The notes beneath the pieces are model-generated. The model saw only the letters and a list, made by a program, of their open reading frames with translations, did no database searches and was not told the origin of the DNA. Below are positions 10,357 through 21,466 of a stretch of DNA of 64,000 nt, piece by piece; positions within the stretch are counted from its first letter, which is position 1, and the number at the start of each line of letters is the position of its first letter. A program made the translations under genes and the position numbers. Source of the stretch: Conchocele bisecta (lineage: Eukaryota; Mollusca; Bivalvia; Lucinida; Thyasiridae); assembly GCA_029237695.1 (NCBI GenBank), contig CM055273.1, positions 60,749,968 to 60,813,967 on the forward strand, given 5' to 3'.

Positions 10357-10568
10357 CAATATATATATATATCGCAATGTTAAAGAGTCGGTATTCAGAT
10401 ACACCCGGCCCTATAGCAAAGTTCTTAGGTCACCTATCCAAAAAGCAGGAAGTAAACACAGAACCATTCAAATGCAAATTTGGAAATACGACTCCATCAT
10501 AACTCTTATGTAATGTAATGTAATTAGACATGTAAATTCGGAACTATCACCACACCAGAGTCACTTAG

Positions 10569-10670
10569 CCTCGACCCTAGATCTGCGGATGCGGATGCAC
10601 AGGCTGATCTGGATCTACACTGGTCGTAAAATCCATAAGCTCCATTTCTCCAGTCACAGCCACTAATGTT
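10569..10670. repeat. MITE family E fragment
   Basis: Contains GATGCACAGGCTGATCTGGA and the right arm CCATTTCTCCAGTCACAGCC; the left half is missing. Confidence 0.5.
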
Positions 10671-10929
10671 CTTGTAGTGTTTGGTTCCACTGTACATGTA
10701 CGGTATATAAGTTAACGGCCGGGGGTCGTTTGACTAAACTTTGTACGACTAAAATGTTCGTAAGTGAAAAATTATGATAGTCTGTATTTCACATTAACAA
10801 TGTGTTCTTGTAAACAATTATTGAATTTACATTTATTGAGCATAGGCTGCATATGCAGCCTATGCTCAATAAATGTAAATCCATCAATAAAAATTTACAG
10901 ACTATTCTAAATCTGCACTTACGAAGATT

Positions 10930-11810
10930 GACCCGGCCTTAAATGACCTTAGCTGTTGCTCTTCACCTCTACACCGACGTATGTGAAGTTGTCATTACTT
11001 GCCGGAGGAGGTGGTTTTCCCCGGGTACTCCGGTTTCCCCACCATTCATCTCACGGAGTAATGCAGAATAGACCGGAATTGGCCGCCCGCATTACTCTTA
11101 TTAAACATTATTGACTGTAATATGCATCGTCTGAAATCAAATTTAACATGTTGGACCATGACCGGCGGTATGGTATGGGCCACTCACTAATATATGGGCA
11201 ATTGCTATACCGCCGTGTATTATCTTCTCTTTTTCTTTCGTCTTCAGAATATGTGAAACACATTGTCATATAACCAAATAGTAACAGATAAACGCCACAC
11301 CTGAACTCGAATAATTGCAAATCGTATATAACGATAAGCCGCGAAACGACAGTAGCTGGGCCCGAAAACATATTACATCATACTTTGCATAACCAAATAT
11401 CGATCATTCCCGGCCTGATATGTTATGCCTGACCAATATCGTCAAATATTCATCATTATATAGGATAACACTGTTACGGCTGAGTCTCCATATATCACAT
11501 GCACTCACATCAGCCTTTTTCACGGTCTTACATACCGGCTTCGTGCGATAGGAGAATGAACTAGCTAGGTTAAATTAACCGCCTCATTGCCTCTTTCATT
11601 TAATGCACATATTTCGACTGTATGGCAGATATTAGTAAATTCGGAAACAAACGGGCCAACGGTCATTGACCTGCCACTTTTGGGTTCAAATGCCCGGGTT
11701 TGGAAGGTCCTCGAGCCAATTCCTACCCTTAAATATAAGATAAAAAAAAAAAAAAAAAAAAAAACCTCAGCTGTTGACAGGCCGTTAAACCACAACAAAC
11801 AAACAAAAAA
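10930..11810 (-). repeat. SINE-like S2 3' fragment inserted in family B, itself interrupted
   Basis: The left end GACCCGGCCTTAAATGACCT continues, after the inner insertion, as GCTGTTGACAGGCCGTTAAA and a CAAACAAACAAAAAAA tail. It is flanked by 9-bp ACGAAGATT repeats. The tail and target duplication are as expected for a retroposed repeat. Confidence 0.7.
10959..11764 (+). mobile_element. Poly(A)-tailed retroposon (~806 bp) inserted in S2
   Basis: Bounded by the near-identical 12-bp sequences CCTTAGCTGTTG (10947-10958) and CCTCAGCTGTTG (11765-11776), and ends in A23 (11742-11764). It contains GGTACTCCGGTTTCCCCACC, a motif I associate with the 3' regions of invertebrate LINEs and SINEs. No long frame is open, so the source (LINE 3' end, SINE or processed transcript) is undetermined. 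Confidence 0.7.
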
Positions 11811-11852
11811 ACGAAGATTTTAGTCGTACAAAGTTTAGTGAAACGGCCCCCT

Positions 11853-12076
11853 GATCATACTTACATTTTACATTCCTCTTGATTATCACTATTGTTTAGT
11901 TATATGTAATGCAGCTAACCCAGGCACATGTCCACGTTATATAGCATAGCCTAATCCAACACATCACACTTCTCATTTACACAAAGAGATGTCCCGATAG
12001 ATGGCCATTATATCTGTAGTGAAATTTAAACAACACCCTCATCACGAGATAAATACAGGCGCAGCATATAAAACCG
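11853..12076. other. Intergenic stretch, nothing recognised
   Basis: No exon, palindrome or repeat family seen. Confidence 0.45.
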
Positions 12077-12270
12077 TTTAACCCTTTCACCCATAAGTAA
12101 CTGACATGGACTATTTCATGGTAAGTTTCAGACAGAAAAAAAGGGGTAAATTTGTAAAAATTTATAAATACATGTATGGTATTCACAAATGGTGCAGATC
12201 TTGATCCGGCTCATCACCATCTATATTGTTTGCAAATATTAGGAAAGGGGTGTCTAGTGTAGGAAGGGTT
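12077..12270. repeat. MITE family D, decayed inverted copy
   Basis: Begins TTAACCCTTTCACCCATAAG and later carries GTGCAGATCTTGATCCGGCT and GTCTAGTGTAGGAAGGGTT, which are family D features read in the opposite direction. Confidence 0.5.
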
Positions 12271-12288
12271 GTGCATTCACATACTATA

Positions 12289-12528
12289 TTAACCCTTTCA
12301 ACACCACAGACCTCTATAGAGACAATGTTTGCAAACAGTGCAGATCCAGATGAGCCGGCTCGTAACGAGCCGTCTCATCAGGATCTCCACTGTTTGTTAA
12401 TAATTTTAAACGTCGTACAGATTACCCTTTTAGAAGAATGGGATAATTTGAATGAACAAAATTAATGAAATAGCGTGAAACATTTGTATGGAACATCCTA
12501 TTAAGTTACTTGGTGTTGAAAGGGTTAA
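12289..12528. mobile_element. MITE family D, full copy at TTAA
   Basis: TTAACCCTTTCAACACCACA to GTGTTGAAAGGGTTAA, with the GATGAGCCGGCTCGTAACGA palindrome. Its right TTAA is also the left TTAA of the next element (family J). Confidence 0.75.
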
Positions 12529-13021
12529 AGGTACATGCCCACTCAGTAGGCACAAAATGTTCTTTAAAGGAATTAAATAAGTGTATAAAAATGTGTCACT
12601 ATTCCACCAGTTCATATAATCATTTAGTAATATTTATTTTACTGATAGCGACTCGTGGTGGTATCAGGTTATTTTCATATGCAAATGAGGGATGATATTT
12701 TTTTATTAATTTTTACTAATTAAATGCGTCACCTGAAAAAATAATATTTTCGACAGATTATAAAGTATGATCATTGCACATCAAAAAATAAAATAAATAG
12801 TAATGTCCGTTAACATTTTAAGGAAACACGGTTATCGCCCCTGATATCACTGTGGAAATTTTCGTCTGATATAAAATGTATAATAATGGCAATCAATACG
12901 TGGGGTAATGGTGAATGAATGTTTATTTTGCCGGATATCATAGCTAAAGAATATACATAACTATCTGTCTCCCTATATTATAACTGGACATTTGTGCCTA
13001 CTAAGCATGTACCTACCTTTA
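12525..13021. mobile_element. MITE family J, full copy sharing a TTAA with family D
   Basis: TTAAAGGTACATGCCCACTC to GCATGTACCTACCTTTAA. The body is the reverse complement of 2093-2613 with small indels. Two TTAA-type elements therefore lie end to end. Confidence 0.75.
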
Positions 13022-13090
13022 ATCAAGTAAAACTCAAATTACCACAGTCAATGCAATAGGACATACTGGTAATTTTAGAGGTTTTTATTT

Positions 13091-15153
13091 TTACCCTTAG
13101 ACCGCTACTCACAACATTTGTCGTCTGCTGTTGCTTTTATATCTTACCTTATTTCTCAATACAAACATGTTTTGACAGCACTTCAGAATCATTTCCAATG
13201 GAAATGATTCTGAGGTGCTGTCAAAGCATGTTGTAAATTATTATAAAGTGCTGTCAAAGCATGTTTTTGATGATAAAAATGGAAAATAGAAAATAACTAG
13301 ATGGCCGCGGCCTGCATGTCGCGCCTTGTGGCGAGGCATGGACACTAAAAAAAAAGATATAGTATAACGAAAAACTTTAACCAAAAAACTTAACCAAAAA
13401 CTTCAAAGTAATTTGACCTTGACATTGGGCAAAAGGGCCACACGGGAGGGGGGTAGAATGAAAATATAGATGATGATAAACACCCATATGAAGTTTCAAG
13501 GTAATGGGCAAAGCAGTTGCAGAGAAATATGAACGAAAACAACCAAAAACTTAACAAAAAACTAACAAAAACTTTAACCAAAAACTTTAACCCAAAAAAT
13601 TAACCAAAATTCAAAGCAATTTGATTGACATTGGCACAAAGGGGCCGCACGGGAAGTGGGGCAGATGAAAATGTAGATGATGATAACAACCCATGTGAAG
13701 TTTCAAGGTAAGGGGCCAAAGCAGTTGCAGAATAGTATAACAAAAAAACTTTAAACCCAAAAACTTTAAAAACCAAAAAATTTACCGTAAAAACCTTACC
13801 AAAACTTAACCAAAAATTTAAAAACTAACCAAAAAACTTAACCAAAAACTTCAAAGCAATTTGACCTTGACATTGGGCACAGGGGCCGCACGGAAGTGGG
13901 TAGAAATGAAAATGTAAGATTGATGATAAACACCCATGTGTAAGATTTCAAGGTAATGGGCAAAGCAGTTGCAGAGATATAGTATAACAAAAAACTTTAA
14001 CCAAAAACTTTAACCAAAAACTTACCGTAACCAAAAAACTTAACCAAAAACTTTAACCGAAAAACTTAACCAAAAACTTCAAAGTAATTTGACCTTGACA
14101 TTGGCACAGGGCAGCACGGGAGGGGGTAGAATGAAAATATAGATGATGATAAACACCCATGTGAAGTTTTCAAGGTAATGGGCAAAGCAGTTGCAGAGAT
14201 ATAGTATAACGAAAAACTTTAACCAAAAAACTTAACCAAAAACCTTAACCAAAAAACTTAACCAAAAAACTTAACCAAAAACTTTAACCAAAGAACTTAT
14301 AACCAAAAACTTCAAAGCAATTTGACCTTGACATTGGGCACAGGGGCCACCACAGGAGGGGTAGAATGAAAACATAGATGATGATAAACACCCATGAATG
14401 AATTTCAAGGTAATGGGCAAAGCAGTTGCAGAGATGTAGTATAACGAAAAACTTTAACCAAAAACTTTAACCAAAAAACTTAACCAAAAACTTCAAAGTA
14501 ATTTGAACCTTGACATTGGCACAGGGGCCGCACGGAAGGGGGTAGAGAATGATAGATGATGATAAACACCCATGTGAAGTTTCAAGGTAATGGGCAAAGC
14601 AGTTGCAGAGATATATATAACAAAAAACTTTAACCAAAAACTTTAACCAAAAAACTAACAAAAAACTTAACCAAAAAACTTTAAACAAAAAACTTAACCA
14701 AAAACTTCAAAGTAATTTGACCTTGACATTGGGCAAAGGGGCAGCACGGAGGGGGGTAGAATGAAAAAATCTAGATGATGATAAACACCCTGTGAAGTAT
14801 TCAAGGTAATGGGCAAAGCAGTTGCAGAGATATATATAAAAAACAAAAAACTTTAACCAAAAACTTTAATCCAAAAAAACTTAACCAAAAAACTTAACCA
14901 AAAAACTTAACCAAAGAACTTAACCAAAAACTTTAACCAAAAAACTTAACCAAACAACTTAACCAAAAAACTTAACCAAAAACTTTAACCAAAAAACTTA
15001 ACCAAACAACTTAACCAAAAACCTTAACCGGACACACGTACGTACGTACGTACGTACGTACGTACGTACGCCAAACGGCCGACTATATCGCACTTTCCGC
15101 AAGCGGGCGCGACAAAAAGCAGACGACAAAATAAAATAGCGGTCTAAGGGTAA
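13091..15153. mobile_element. MITE family C, split by a 1.8-kb P element
   Basis: The left part, from TTACCCTTAGACCGCTACTC to GGAAAATAGAAAATAA (13296), and the right part, from AGCAGACGACAAAATAAAAT to GGTCTAAGGGTAA, join into the normal family C order seen at 17610-17834 and 47974-48223. Confidence 0.75.
13297..15114 (+). mobile_element. Pearl-like (P) element with ~230-bp units and (ACTTAACCAAAA)n
   Basis: Starts CTAGATGGCCGCGGCCTGCA. It has about seven units with TTTGACCTTGACATTGGGCA, GATGATGATAAACACCCATG and GGGCAAAGCAGTTGCAGAGA, separated by variable stretches of ACTTAACCAAAAA. It ends with (TACG)n at 15036-15070 and CACTTTCCGCAAGCGGGCGC. Many one-base differences between units look like slippage or sequencing error. 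Confidence 0.65.
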
Positions 15154-15296
15154 TAAGAAACGAGCTATATGAAACCATGCACAGTCATAGCCATGGGGTG
15201 ATCCAGATAGTACACACAAACATGTTTTAGTGAGTGGTCGCAATTTCTCAAGTTGCACAAGTATCTGTAATGATAATTGTGACATGAAAACATATT

Positions 15297-15508
15297 TTAA
15301 CCCTTTAAATAGAACGCGGGAATCGAAAATTGTTGATTCATATTTTAACTTTTTTCTCAGTAAAAAACATAGTTTGGTAGCATTTTAGAATCATTTCCAT
15401 TGGAAATGATTCTAAAGTGCTGCCAAACCATAGGTTTTTTTATGAGAAAAATGGAAAATAAAAAGAAACAGCAGACGACAAAATTTAATTCAGCAGTGTA
15501 AGGGTTAA
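15297..15508. mobile_element. MITE family C variant at TTAA
   Basis: Starts TTAACCCTTTAAATAGAACG, with the central palindrome AATCATTTCCATTGGAAATG, and ends in AGCAGTGTAAGGGTTAA. It shares its right TTAA with the family D copy that follows. Confidence 0.7.
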
Positions 15509-15750
15509 CCCTTTCAACCCCACAGGCCTGTACAGAGGCTGGGCAAACAGTGTAGATCCAGATGAGCCGGCTTGTGACGAGCCGTCTCCTCAGGATCTGC
15601 ACTTTTTGCAAGTAATTTTAACATTTTTGAGACCAAAAACACCCCGTTTTCATAAATGGACTCGTCTGAAAACCATTTTATGACGATTGGATTGGTTGCA
15701 AAATTAACATATAAATAGTCATTCTAGTTATTTAGGGGTGTAAGGGTTAA
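15505..15750. mobile_element. MITE family D, full copy adjoining family C
   Basis: TTAACCCTTTCAACCCCACA to GGGGTGTAAGGGTTAA, with GATGAGCCGGCTTGTGACGA. A second case of two TTAA MITEs sharing one site. Confidence 0.75.
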
Positions 15751-15910
15751 CCACTTTAGATTTGTACTCTAGTCAGCAGTGAGACTGGGACAGTGTATAT
15801 GACCACAAATGTGTTCCAGTACTTTATGCTGTGTGTGCGAGGGATCATGGATAACTTCCTATTCATTGCCATTAATTAGGTCTTATTTTGTCGATTATTG
15901 GCCAATATAA

Positions 15911-16440
15911 GTGGCTGTGACTGGAGAAATGGGGCTTATGGGTTGTGTGTCCAGTGTAGATCCAGATCAGACTGCGGATGCAGATCTGCAATGTTCGCTA
16001 TTCCATCAATGAACCACCCAGCATGCTTTTAACAAGCAATATAGATCGTTATCAGAAGTGTGCAATTTGATCAGTAGCCGATTTCACCAACATTGCAAAA
16101 TTAATTAAGTCTACTTTTCTAGCAAAGTATACTTTGAGGGAGTAATGAATTTATTTTCCTGAAATGCATTATTTCATATAGAACTAGCGACTGCATATAT
16201 TTGATGATTACAAGTATGCAGAATTATTATACTGAATTTATTACATTATCACAGTCAAAATGGCTGTGATAATGTAATAAATTCAGTAATAAAAATTAAT
16301 AAATTTATCCTTAAATTGAAAAGTTCTCCCTCAAAGTATACTTTGCTAGATAAGTATACTTTGCAATGTTGGTGAAATAGGCTACAGGAGCTACACTGGG
16401 CACATGTCTCATAAGCCCAATTTCTCCAGTCACGGACACA
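15911..16440. mobile_element. MITE family E interrupted by a family A MITE
   Basis: GTGGCTGTGACTGGAGAAAT to CCAATTTCTCCAGTCACGGA. The family A copy (16075-16385) separates GAAGTGTGCAATTTGATCA from GGAGCTACACTGGGCACATG, which are contiguous in intact E copies such as 31801-32023. Confidence 0.75.
16075..16385. mobile_element. MITE family A, full copy nested in family E
   Basis: GTAGCCGATTTCACCAACAT to GGTGAAATAGGCTAC, with both AAGTATACTT box pairs and the central palindrome. One box in the left arm has gained an AATTAAGTCT insertion. Confidence 0.75.
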
Positions 16441-16552
16441 TATATGTCCTTCCTGTTATATATCCTCATTGCCCATTGTGATTCTGCCAATACATGACCC
16501 ACCATGGCAAAACGGGGCTTATTCAGGTTTTCACCCGTTTCATATGAAATAC

Positions 16553-16810
16553 AGGGGCCGTTTCACTAAACTTTGTAACCGACTACAAAAACAAAATAAA
16601 ATGTTTTCGAAGTGCAAAATTATGATAGTCTGTAAATTTAACATTAACAATGTTTTCTTGTAAACATTGATTGGATTTACATTTATTGAGCATAGGCTGC
16701 ATATGCAGCCTATGCTCAATAAATTTAAATCCATCAATGAAATTTCCAGATGATCCTAAATTTGTACTTCCGAACATTTTAGTCGTACAAGGTTTAGTGA
16801 AACGGGCACC
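16553..16810. mobile_element. MITE family B, long copy with core hairpin
   Basis: AGGGGCCGTTTCACTAAACT to GTTTAGTGAAACGGGCACC, with the AGGCTGCATATGCAGCCT core. Its left arm has a small insertion (ACAAAAACAAAAT). Confidence 0.7.
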
Positions 16811-16950
16811 AGATACTGCACATAGTCCGCTTTATAGTCATTACGTTGCACTATATCGCTACACCACAGTCAATGGTATACATTTACGGAATAACAATTT
16901 TGTGCACTAAAATATAGCATATACTACTCCGACATAACACTTATGTAAAG

Positions 16951-16985
16951 CAATGTAATGTAATGCAATGTAATGTAATGTAATT
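16951..16985 (+). repeat. (TAATG)n microsatellite
   Basis: About seven imperfect TAATG units. The surrounding 16811-17023 shows nothing else recognisable. Confidence 0.7.
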
Positions 16986-17023
16986 ACCACTCCTCTGAAC
17001 CGTCCTGGTTGGGAATGATGTTT

Positions 17024-17415
17024 GTTTGTTTATTGGAGTTTAACGGCCTATCAACAGCTAAGGTCTTTTAAGGCCGAGTTAATGGGCTTAGTACTAAATC
17101 CCATATATTACCTGTACAAGTGCATGTACAAAATACAAAATCTGAACTGAATATTTACAATAAAAAAACTATATATTCAGCCCTGAAATCAGAATAATCC
17201 TGAACTGATGCCAGGTCCTCATCACATCAGAATCACTTGGCCCCCTCCCAAAAGCAGTAGAATCAGTTATAGTCTTACTACTTTTATAATGGGCAATAAC
17301 CCAATTCAACGGAAACATAAAAACGTACCTGAGGACCAAACCACGCAAATCGTGATTCCTATAAGGAGGAACCCCTACCGTTAATTTGCGCCTTCACGGT
17401 TGCCCGATCAACCAC
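17024..17415 (-). repeat. SINE-like family S2, full-length copy
   Basis: On the plus strand: TTTGTTTGTTTATTGGAGTT (tail complement), AACGGCCTATCAACAGCTAA, the CTATATATTCAGCCCTGAAA segment, CACTTGGCCCCCTCCC, then the head near CCTATAAGGAGGAACCCC. It differs from the 23389 copy by an ACCTGTACAAGTGCATGTAC hairpin. Confidence 0.65.
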
Positions 17416-17609
17416 CCACTTTTGGGAATGAAAATATGAATGACGAGAAACAGGCACATGAAGTTTCAAGCATGGGTGGGGCAGGAAATGAAAATATTGA
17501 TGATGACAAACATGCACATGATGTTTGAAGTGAAGAAGTTATAGCAAAATGGAAAATCTGACAGACAGTGGACAGATGACCTATATCCCATTTTTGCTAC
17601 GTGATGGGA

Positions 17610-17834
17610 TAACCCTTAGACCGTTACACACAACACAACGTCTGCTGTTGCTTTTATATCTTGCCTTAATTATTTTTCAATAAAAACATGGTTTGACAGT
17701 ACTTCAGAATCATTTCCAATGACAATGATTCTGAAGTGCTGTCAAAGCACGTTGTAAATTATTCTAAAGCATGTTTTTGATGATAAAATAGAAAATAGAA
17801 AAACACAAAATTAAGATAGCGGTGTAAGGGTTAA
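17610..17834. mobile_element. MITE family C copy
   Basis: TAACCCTTAGACCGTTACAC to GCGGTGTAAGGGTTAA, with the central palindrome AATCATTTCCAATG and a shortened right arm. Confidence 0.7.
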
Positions 17835-17987
17835 TATTATATATAACAAAGACTATAGATAATATGTAAGCGATTACACCTATCTGGGTCAAAAGTAAAT
17901 ATATGATATGGCCACATGGTTTGCAACTGATAATATGTAATTTAATTACGTGTACATGTACCTGCATAATTATCTGTGAGTAACCTG

Positions 17988-18176
17988 TTGGCCGTTTCAC
18001 AAAACTACGTATGACTAAAATGTTCGTAAGTGCAAACTTAGGATCGTCCGGAAATTTCAATTGATGGATTTACATTTTTTGAGCATAGGCTAGATTGTTA
18101 ATGTGAAATATACAGACTATCATAAGTTTGCACTTACAAACATTTTAGTGGCTCAAAGTTCAGTGAAACGGCCCCC
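17988..18176. mobile_element. MITE family B, short copy
   Basis: GGCCGTTTCACAAAACTACG to CAGTGAAACGGCCCCC. The core hairpin is absent or partly deleted. Confidence 0.65.
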
Positions 18177-18366
18177 AGTGGCGCAGACCGATTTTTGCAG
18201 AGGGAGTGAGAATTGTGGATTGAGTTTATAAAGATGTGTGGAAGCATCATTCGCTTGGAAAAAAATGCTTTCTACATTCAATTTCTGTGTTTATAGTTGT
18301 TTTAAGTGACCCCGTGCACACCCACACCACCCACCACCCAACCTACATGTAGATGCATATATATCA

Positions 18367-18671
18367 GTAGCCCATTTCATCAACATTGCAAAGTATACTT
18401 TTCTAGCAAAGTATACTTTGAGGGAGAAATTTTCAATTTTGGGATAAATTTATTATTTTTTATTATACTGAATTTATTACATTATCACAGCCAATTTGGC
18501 TGTGATAATGTAATAAATTCAGTATAATAATTCTGCATACTTTTAATCATCAAATATATGCAGCGGTTAGTTCTATATGAAATAATGCATTTTGGGAAAA
18601 ATAAATGATTACTCCCTAAAAGTATACTTTGCTAGATAAGTATACTTTGCAATTTTGATGAAATCGGCTAC
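18367..18671. mobile_element. MITE family A, full copy
   Basis: GTAGCCCATTTCATCAACAT to GATGAAATCGGCTAC, with AAGTATACTT boxes and the TTGGCTGTGATAATGT core. Confidence 0.75.
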
Positions 18672-18750
18672 TGGTTGTACTACTGCATGGAGATGTAGGT
18701 ATAATAGTCCATGCTTTAGATAAGCCATTTAACCTGCACAATAACCAATA

Positions 18751-19053
18751 TAGTCAGGGGGAAAACTTGCAAAATCCAGCTGAACCCCTTAAAAAAACAA
18801 GTCATAGAGATATTTGCATTTTTGGCATCCTTAGGACCTCTAGTCAACATTTCTGGATGATAACATTAAATTTGGGCAGTGGCAATTTTTTTATTCGCAT
18901 ATTTTCAAAATGGCTGCCACCCGCGTCACCGAAAACAAAGAGTAGCATATCTCAGCAAATAATGGGCCGATTCTGATGATTTAGGATATCAAACTATATG
19001 TTTTCTGGGATGCTGAGTCAATTGCTGAGTCATTGAAGCAATTTGAGGTCGGG
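18751..19053. repeat. Left terminal inverted repeat of the Academ-like element
   Basis: Matches the complement of 22802-23098 with small differences; an extra ~12 bp near 18764 is present only here. It includes CAAAATGGCTGCCACCCGCG and AGCATATCTCAGCAAATAAT. Confidence 0.8.
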
Positions 19054-19440
19054 ATAATAAGGTCAGTCATATTGGGCCGAAAATGTCAAGGTCATTTTGA
19101 GCTGAAAATGTTCCGAATTTCTCTTATTTTCCCGAATATAAGAAATAAAAGCCTGACAACTCTTCTACATAAATTTGGTGTGTGCTGCTCCTATGACGAG
19201 GTGACCTTGCTCAAGCACTCAGCCGCTGTTGCAGTTGCAGTTGCTGATGACGCGGAGGAAGTGAAGTTCAATGGGAAAAGCCTGATTCACTGCTGTGCAG
19301 ACAACTTTGACTGTGAGATCTCGTCCCAGAACTGCAAGAAACTCTGCCATTCTTTGGCCATGGTTCTCGCGCAAACTGAGGACTCTGTTAGCTCAGACCC
19401 GGTTGCAGGTCAACAGAAAACCATTATACCATTATACGTC
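19033..19440 (+). pseudogene. Academ-like protein, N-terminal part (fragment 1)
   Basis: The recognisable portion starts near SLTTLLHKFGVCCSYDEVTL and runs through the phrase ADNFDCEISSQN. This is a conserved block in a large family of transposon-linked proteins of molluscs and cnidarians, as I recall it. The frame is lost near 19430: the continuation QDMAQRHKAVDF is in another frame, so one or two bases have been gained or lost. The upstream part of this open frame overlaps the inverted repeat and is probably not coding. Confidence 0.6.
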
Positions 19441-19445
19441 AGGAT

Positions 19446-20075
19446 ATGGCGCAGCGGCACAAAGCTGTAGACTTTGAAGTGCCCGGGATCCTTTATGATG
19501 GTCCTAAGAACCCCCCAATGCCACCAGACAAAGCCTTGTATCAAGTCCCGCCACTGTCATTTCTCTGCTCCCAGGTGATATCCGTTCGGCGCTCCCATGA
19601 CCTGGACTACCAATTCATGAAGGACATAGCGACACTGGAATCCTGTCCAGAATGGAGTGGGTACAATACTGCACTAGCTCGAAAATCTGGTGTGGCGATT
19701 AAGCCAAAGGCAAAATTAGTCTACCTCCCTTTGATCGACAAAGTTCCTGCGTCCCCATCAACCATACTCACAGCAATCGAGAAAGGCCTGACTCTGTTGA
19801 GCGAATCAGGGACCGGACAAAATGTCTTAATATTTACTGTAGATCAGCAACTGTATAAGGTCGCATTAGACATACTATTCCACACTCCTTCCTACTTTAG
19901 GAATGTCGTCCCTCTACTAGGGGGTATGCACACTCTCATGGCTTTCATTCACGCCGTCTGCATCATCCTCGCTCTTGACCTGAAAGCCCTTCTTTCTGCA
20001 ACATTTGGAAGTGTGGACAAAATGGTGAGCTTGAAAAAGTACCCTCAAAATTTCAGGGCTCTCTATGAATCTTAA
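19446..20075 (+). pseudogene. Academ-like protein, central part (fragment 2)
   Basis: A 209-codon frame containing PSTILTAIEKGLTLLSESGT, the block VLIFTVDQQLYKVALDILFH, then VVPLLGGMHTLMAFIHAVC and FGSVDKMVSLKKYPQNFRAL. The order matches the family pattern 'DQQLYK ... LGGMH ... FPQN.RALR'. It ends in a stop straight after FRAL, where the family continues. The next recognisable residues (VEMLRNLLQQ, from 20078) are in a different frame. Confidence 0.65.
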
Positions 20076-20183
20076 CAGTGGAGATGCTCCGCAACCTTCT
20101 GCAGCAGAAATCCAGAAAATACAAAATGCATGGATTCAAAACTGACCATCAATGAAAGGGTCTGCACGCAGCAAGACCACAAA

Positions 20184-20270
20184 AAATGTGGTAGTGACAC
20201 GCTTGTAAAAGGAGTGTTCATCATGACCGCCTTCGTTCGAGGAGCGCATGAGTAAGACTTTCCACTGCAG
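20184..20270 (+). pseudogene. Academ-like protein, bridge with an in-frame stop (fragment 3)
   Basis: The frame LVKGVFIMTAFVRGAHE is followed by TAA at 20253, then continues in the same frame as DFPLQLAAVKAMLPYFAAAG. The stop therefore interrupts an otherwise continuous domain. Between 20075 and 20184 at least two shifts of frame are needed to follow the family pattern. Confidence 0.6.
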
Positions 20271-21425
20271 TTGGCAGCAGTGAAAGCTATGTTGCCCTAC
20301 TTCGCAGCGGCTGGCTGTCACAACTACCTGCGATATGGCTCATTCTACATCCACCATATGGAGTCGCTCGCTGCAGAGTGCCTCAAACAGCTCAATAATG
20401 ACTGTGGTCTCCGTCTCATCCCGGGGCTCAACAACTCGATTTTTACAGACCAGTTCATCGAGTCAACATACATGCGCCTTGGCCATGGGCCAGGAGGGGC
20501 TACAGGTCTTGCTGTCAACGATGTCCAGAATGACCAAGTGGCACTCAGCTTCGCCATTTGTGGCGAGGTCTGTGCTAGTCTGAACAGAATGTCAGAGAAT
20601 GAGCCCCCAACGGGTAAAATGCACAAGGAGGAGTCAGCAAAGAGAATTGCAGCTGATCAGAAGGACAGGGAGAGTGTACAGAGGTCTCTATCAATATCCA
20701 TTGATCCCCTCGATCCCGACCAGCATCCATCCGGCAAACTATTGAACATTGTCACCGGTGAAGTGGCACATGATGACGTAAATACACACAATGCTCTGGA
20801 CATGGGGCGAACCATGATTAAAGGGTGCAGGCAAGGCTGGCCTGCAGGTTTCTATGATAAGCTATCAAAGCCCATTGTGACCATGTATGACAAGAAAAAG
20901 CATGTCGTACTTGGCGGCAAGAAATTGTATGATCAGGAAATGATCTATGCGAGGATCATAGGTCTGATGTCAAGCAATCGACCAGTGCCCATATATGCTT
21001 GTTTGAGCACAGAGTTTGCAGCATACCCCCCGGCGCTATTCGACTCTGCTGGAATGATGCGAGTGTCAATCAAGTCCAGTCTGAAAACTGCTCTCCAAAT
21101 GACTGCTTCAAAACGATCAGTATCTGCTGTTGACACTACAGTGTACGATGTGTCTGCACTACTGTGGACCATCAACTGGCCAACTGGTGCACTGCGGTTG
21201 TATATTGATGCATTGAAGGTCTTCGTCTTGCAGGTCTTGATGGCTGGCAATGTCGTGTTTGTCTTTGACAGATACTTTGAAAACAGCACAAAGGCCTACT
21301 GTCGCCTGCTCCGACAGGAGAAGCAAGGAACCAGCCGAGTTCACATACTAAAACCAGACATGCCCACACCACCCAGGAGTGCAATCCTGCAAAAACAAGA
21401 TGCAGCTAAACAGAATGATTGCTGA
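20271..21425 (+). pseudogene. Academ-like protein with the N-terminal half of an XPG/FEN-type nuclease (fragment 4)
   Basis: A 384-codon frame. The first part (AGCHNYLRYGSFYIHHMESL) continues the preceding block. Near its end, at about 21251-21310, lies AGNVVFVFDRYFENSTKAYC. This fits the XPG-N signature, in which a short strand ends in FDG-like residues and is followed by a basic helix. The aspartate of VFD is a likely metal ligand. The frame ends at QNDC because of a base slip near 21390: the reading MQLNRMIADALLDSDFCIS in another frame continues the protein. Confidence 0.65.
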
Positions 21426-21466
21426 TGCCCTGCTAGATTCTGACTTCTGCATCTCCGCCACACAGA

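Larger units (their letters stand above)
10721..11852. mobile_element. MITE family B interrupted by a two-level nested insertion
   Basis: The left part (10721-10929) includes the core hairpin AGGCTGCATATGCAGCCT. The right end (11811-11852) completes the element with GTTTAGTGAAACGGCCCCCT. The break is marked by the direct repeat ACGAAGATT at 10921-10929 and 11811-11819, the target duplication of the inserted S2 repeat. Confidence 0.75.

Noticed and set aside
13297..15114. Repeated ACTTAACCAAAA as telomeric repeats
   Set aside because: Motif is not TTAGGG-like, is interrupted by P-element units, and lies inside a split MITE.
19033..19140. Start of the Academ-like protein at the first ATG of the open frame
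   Set aside because: This part overlaps the inverted repeat and shows no family-like residues; the true start cannot be set from this copy.
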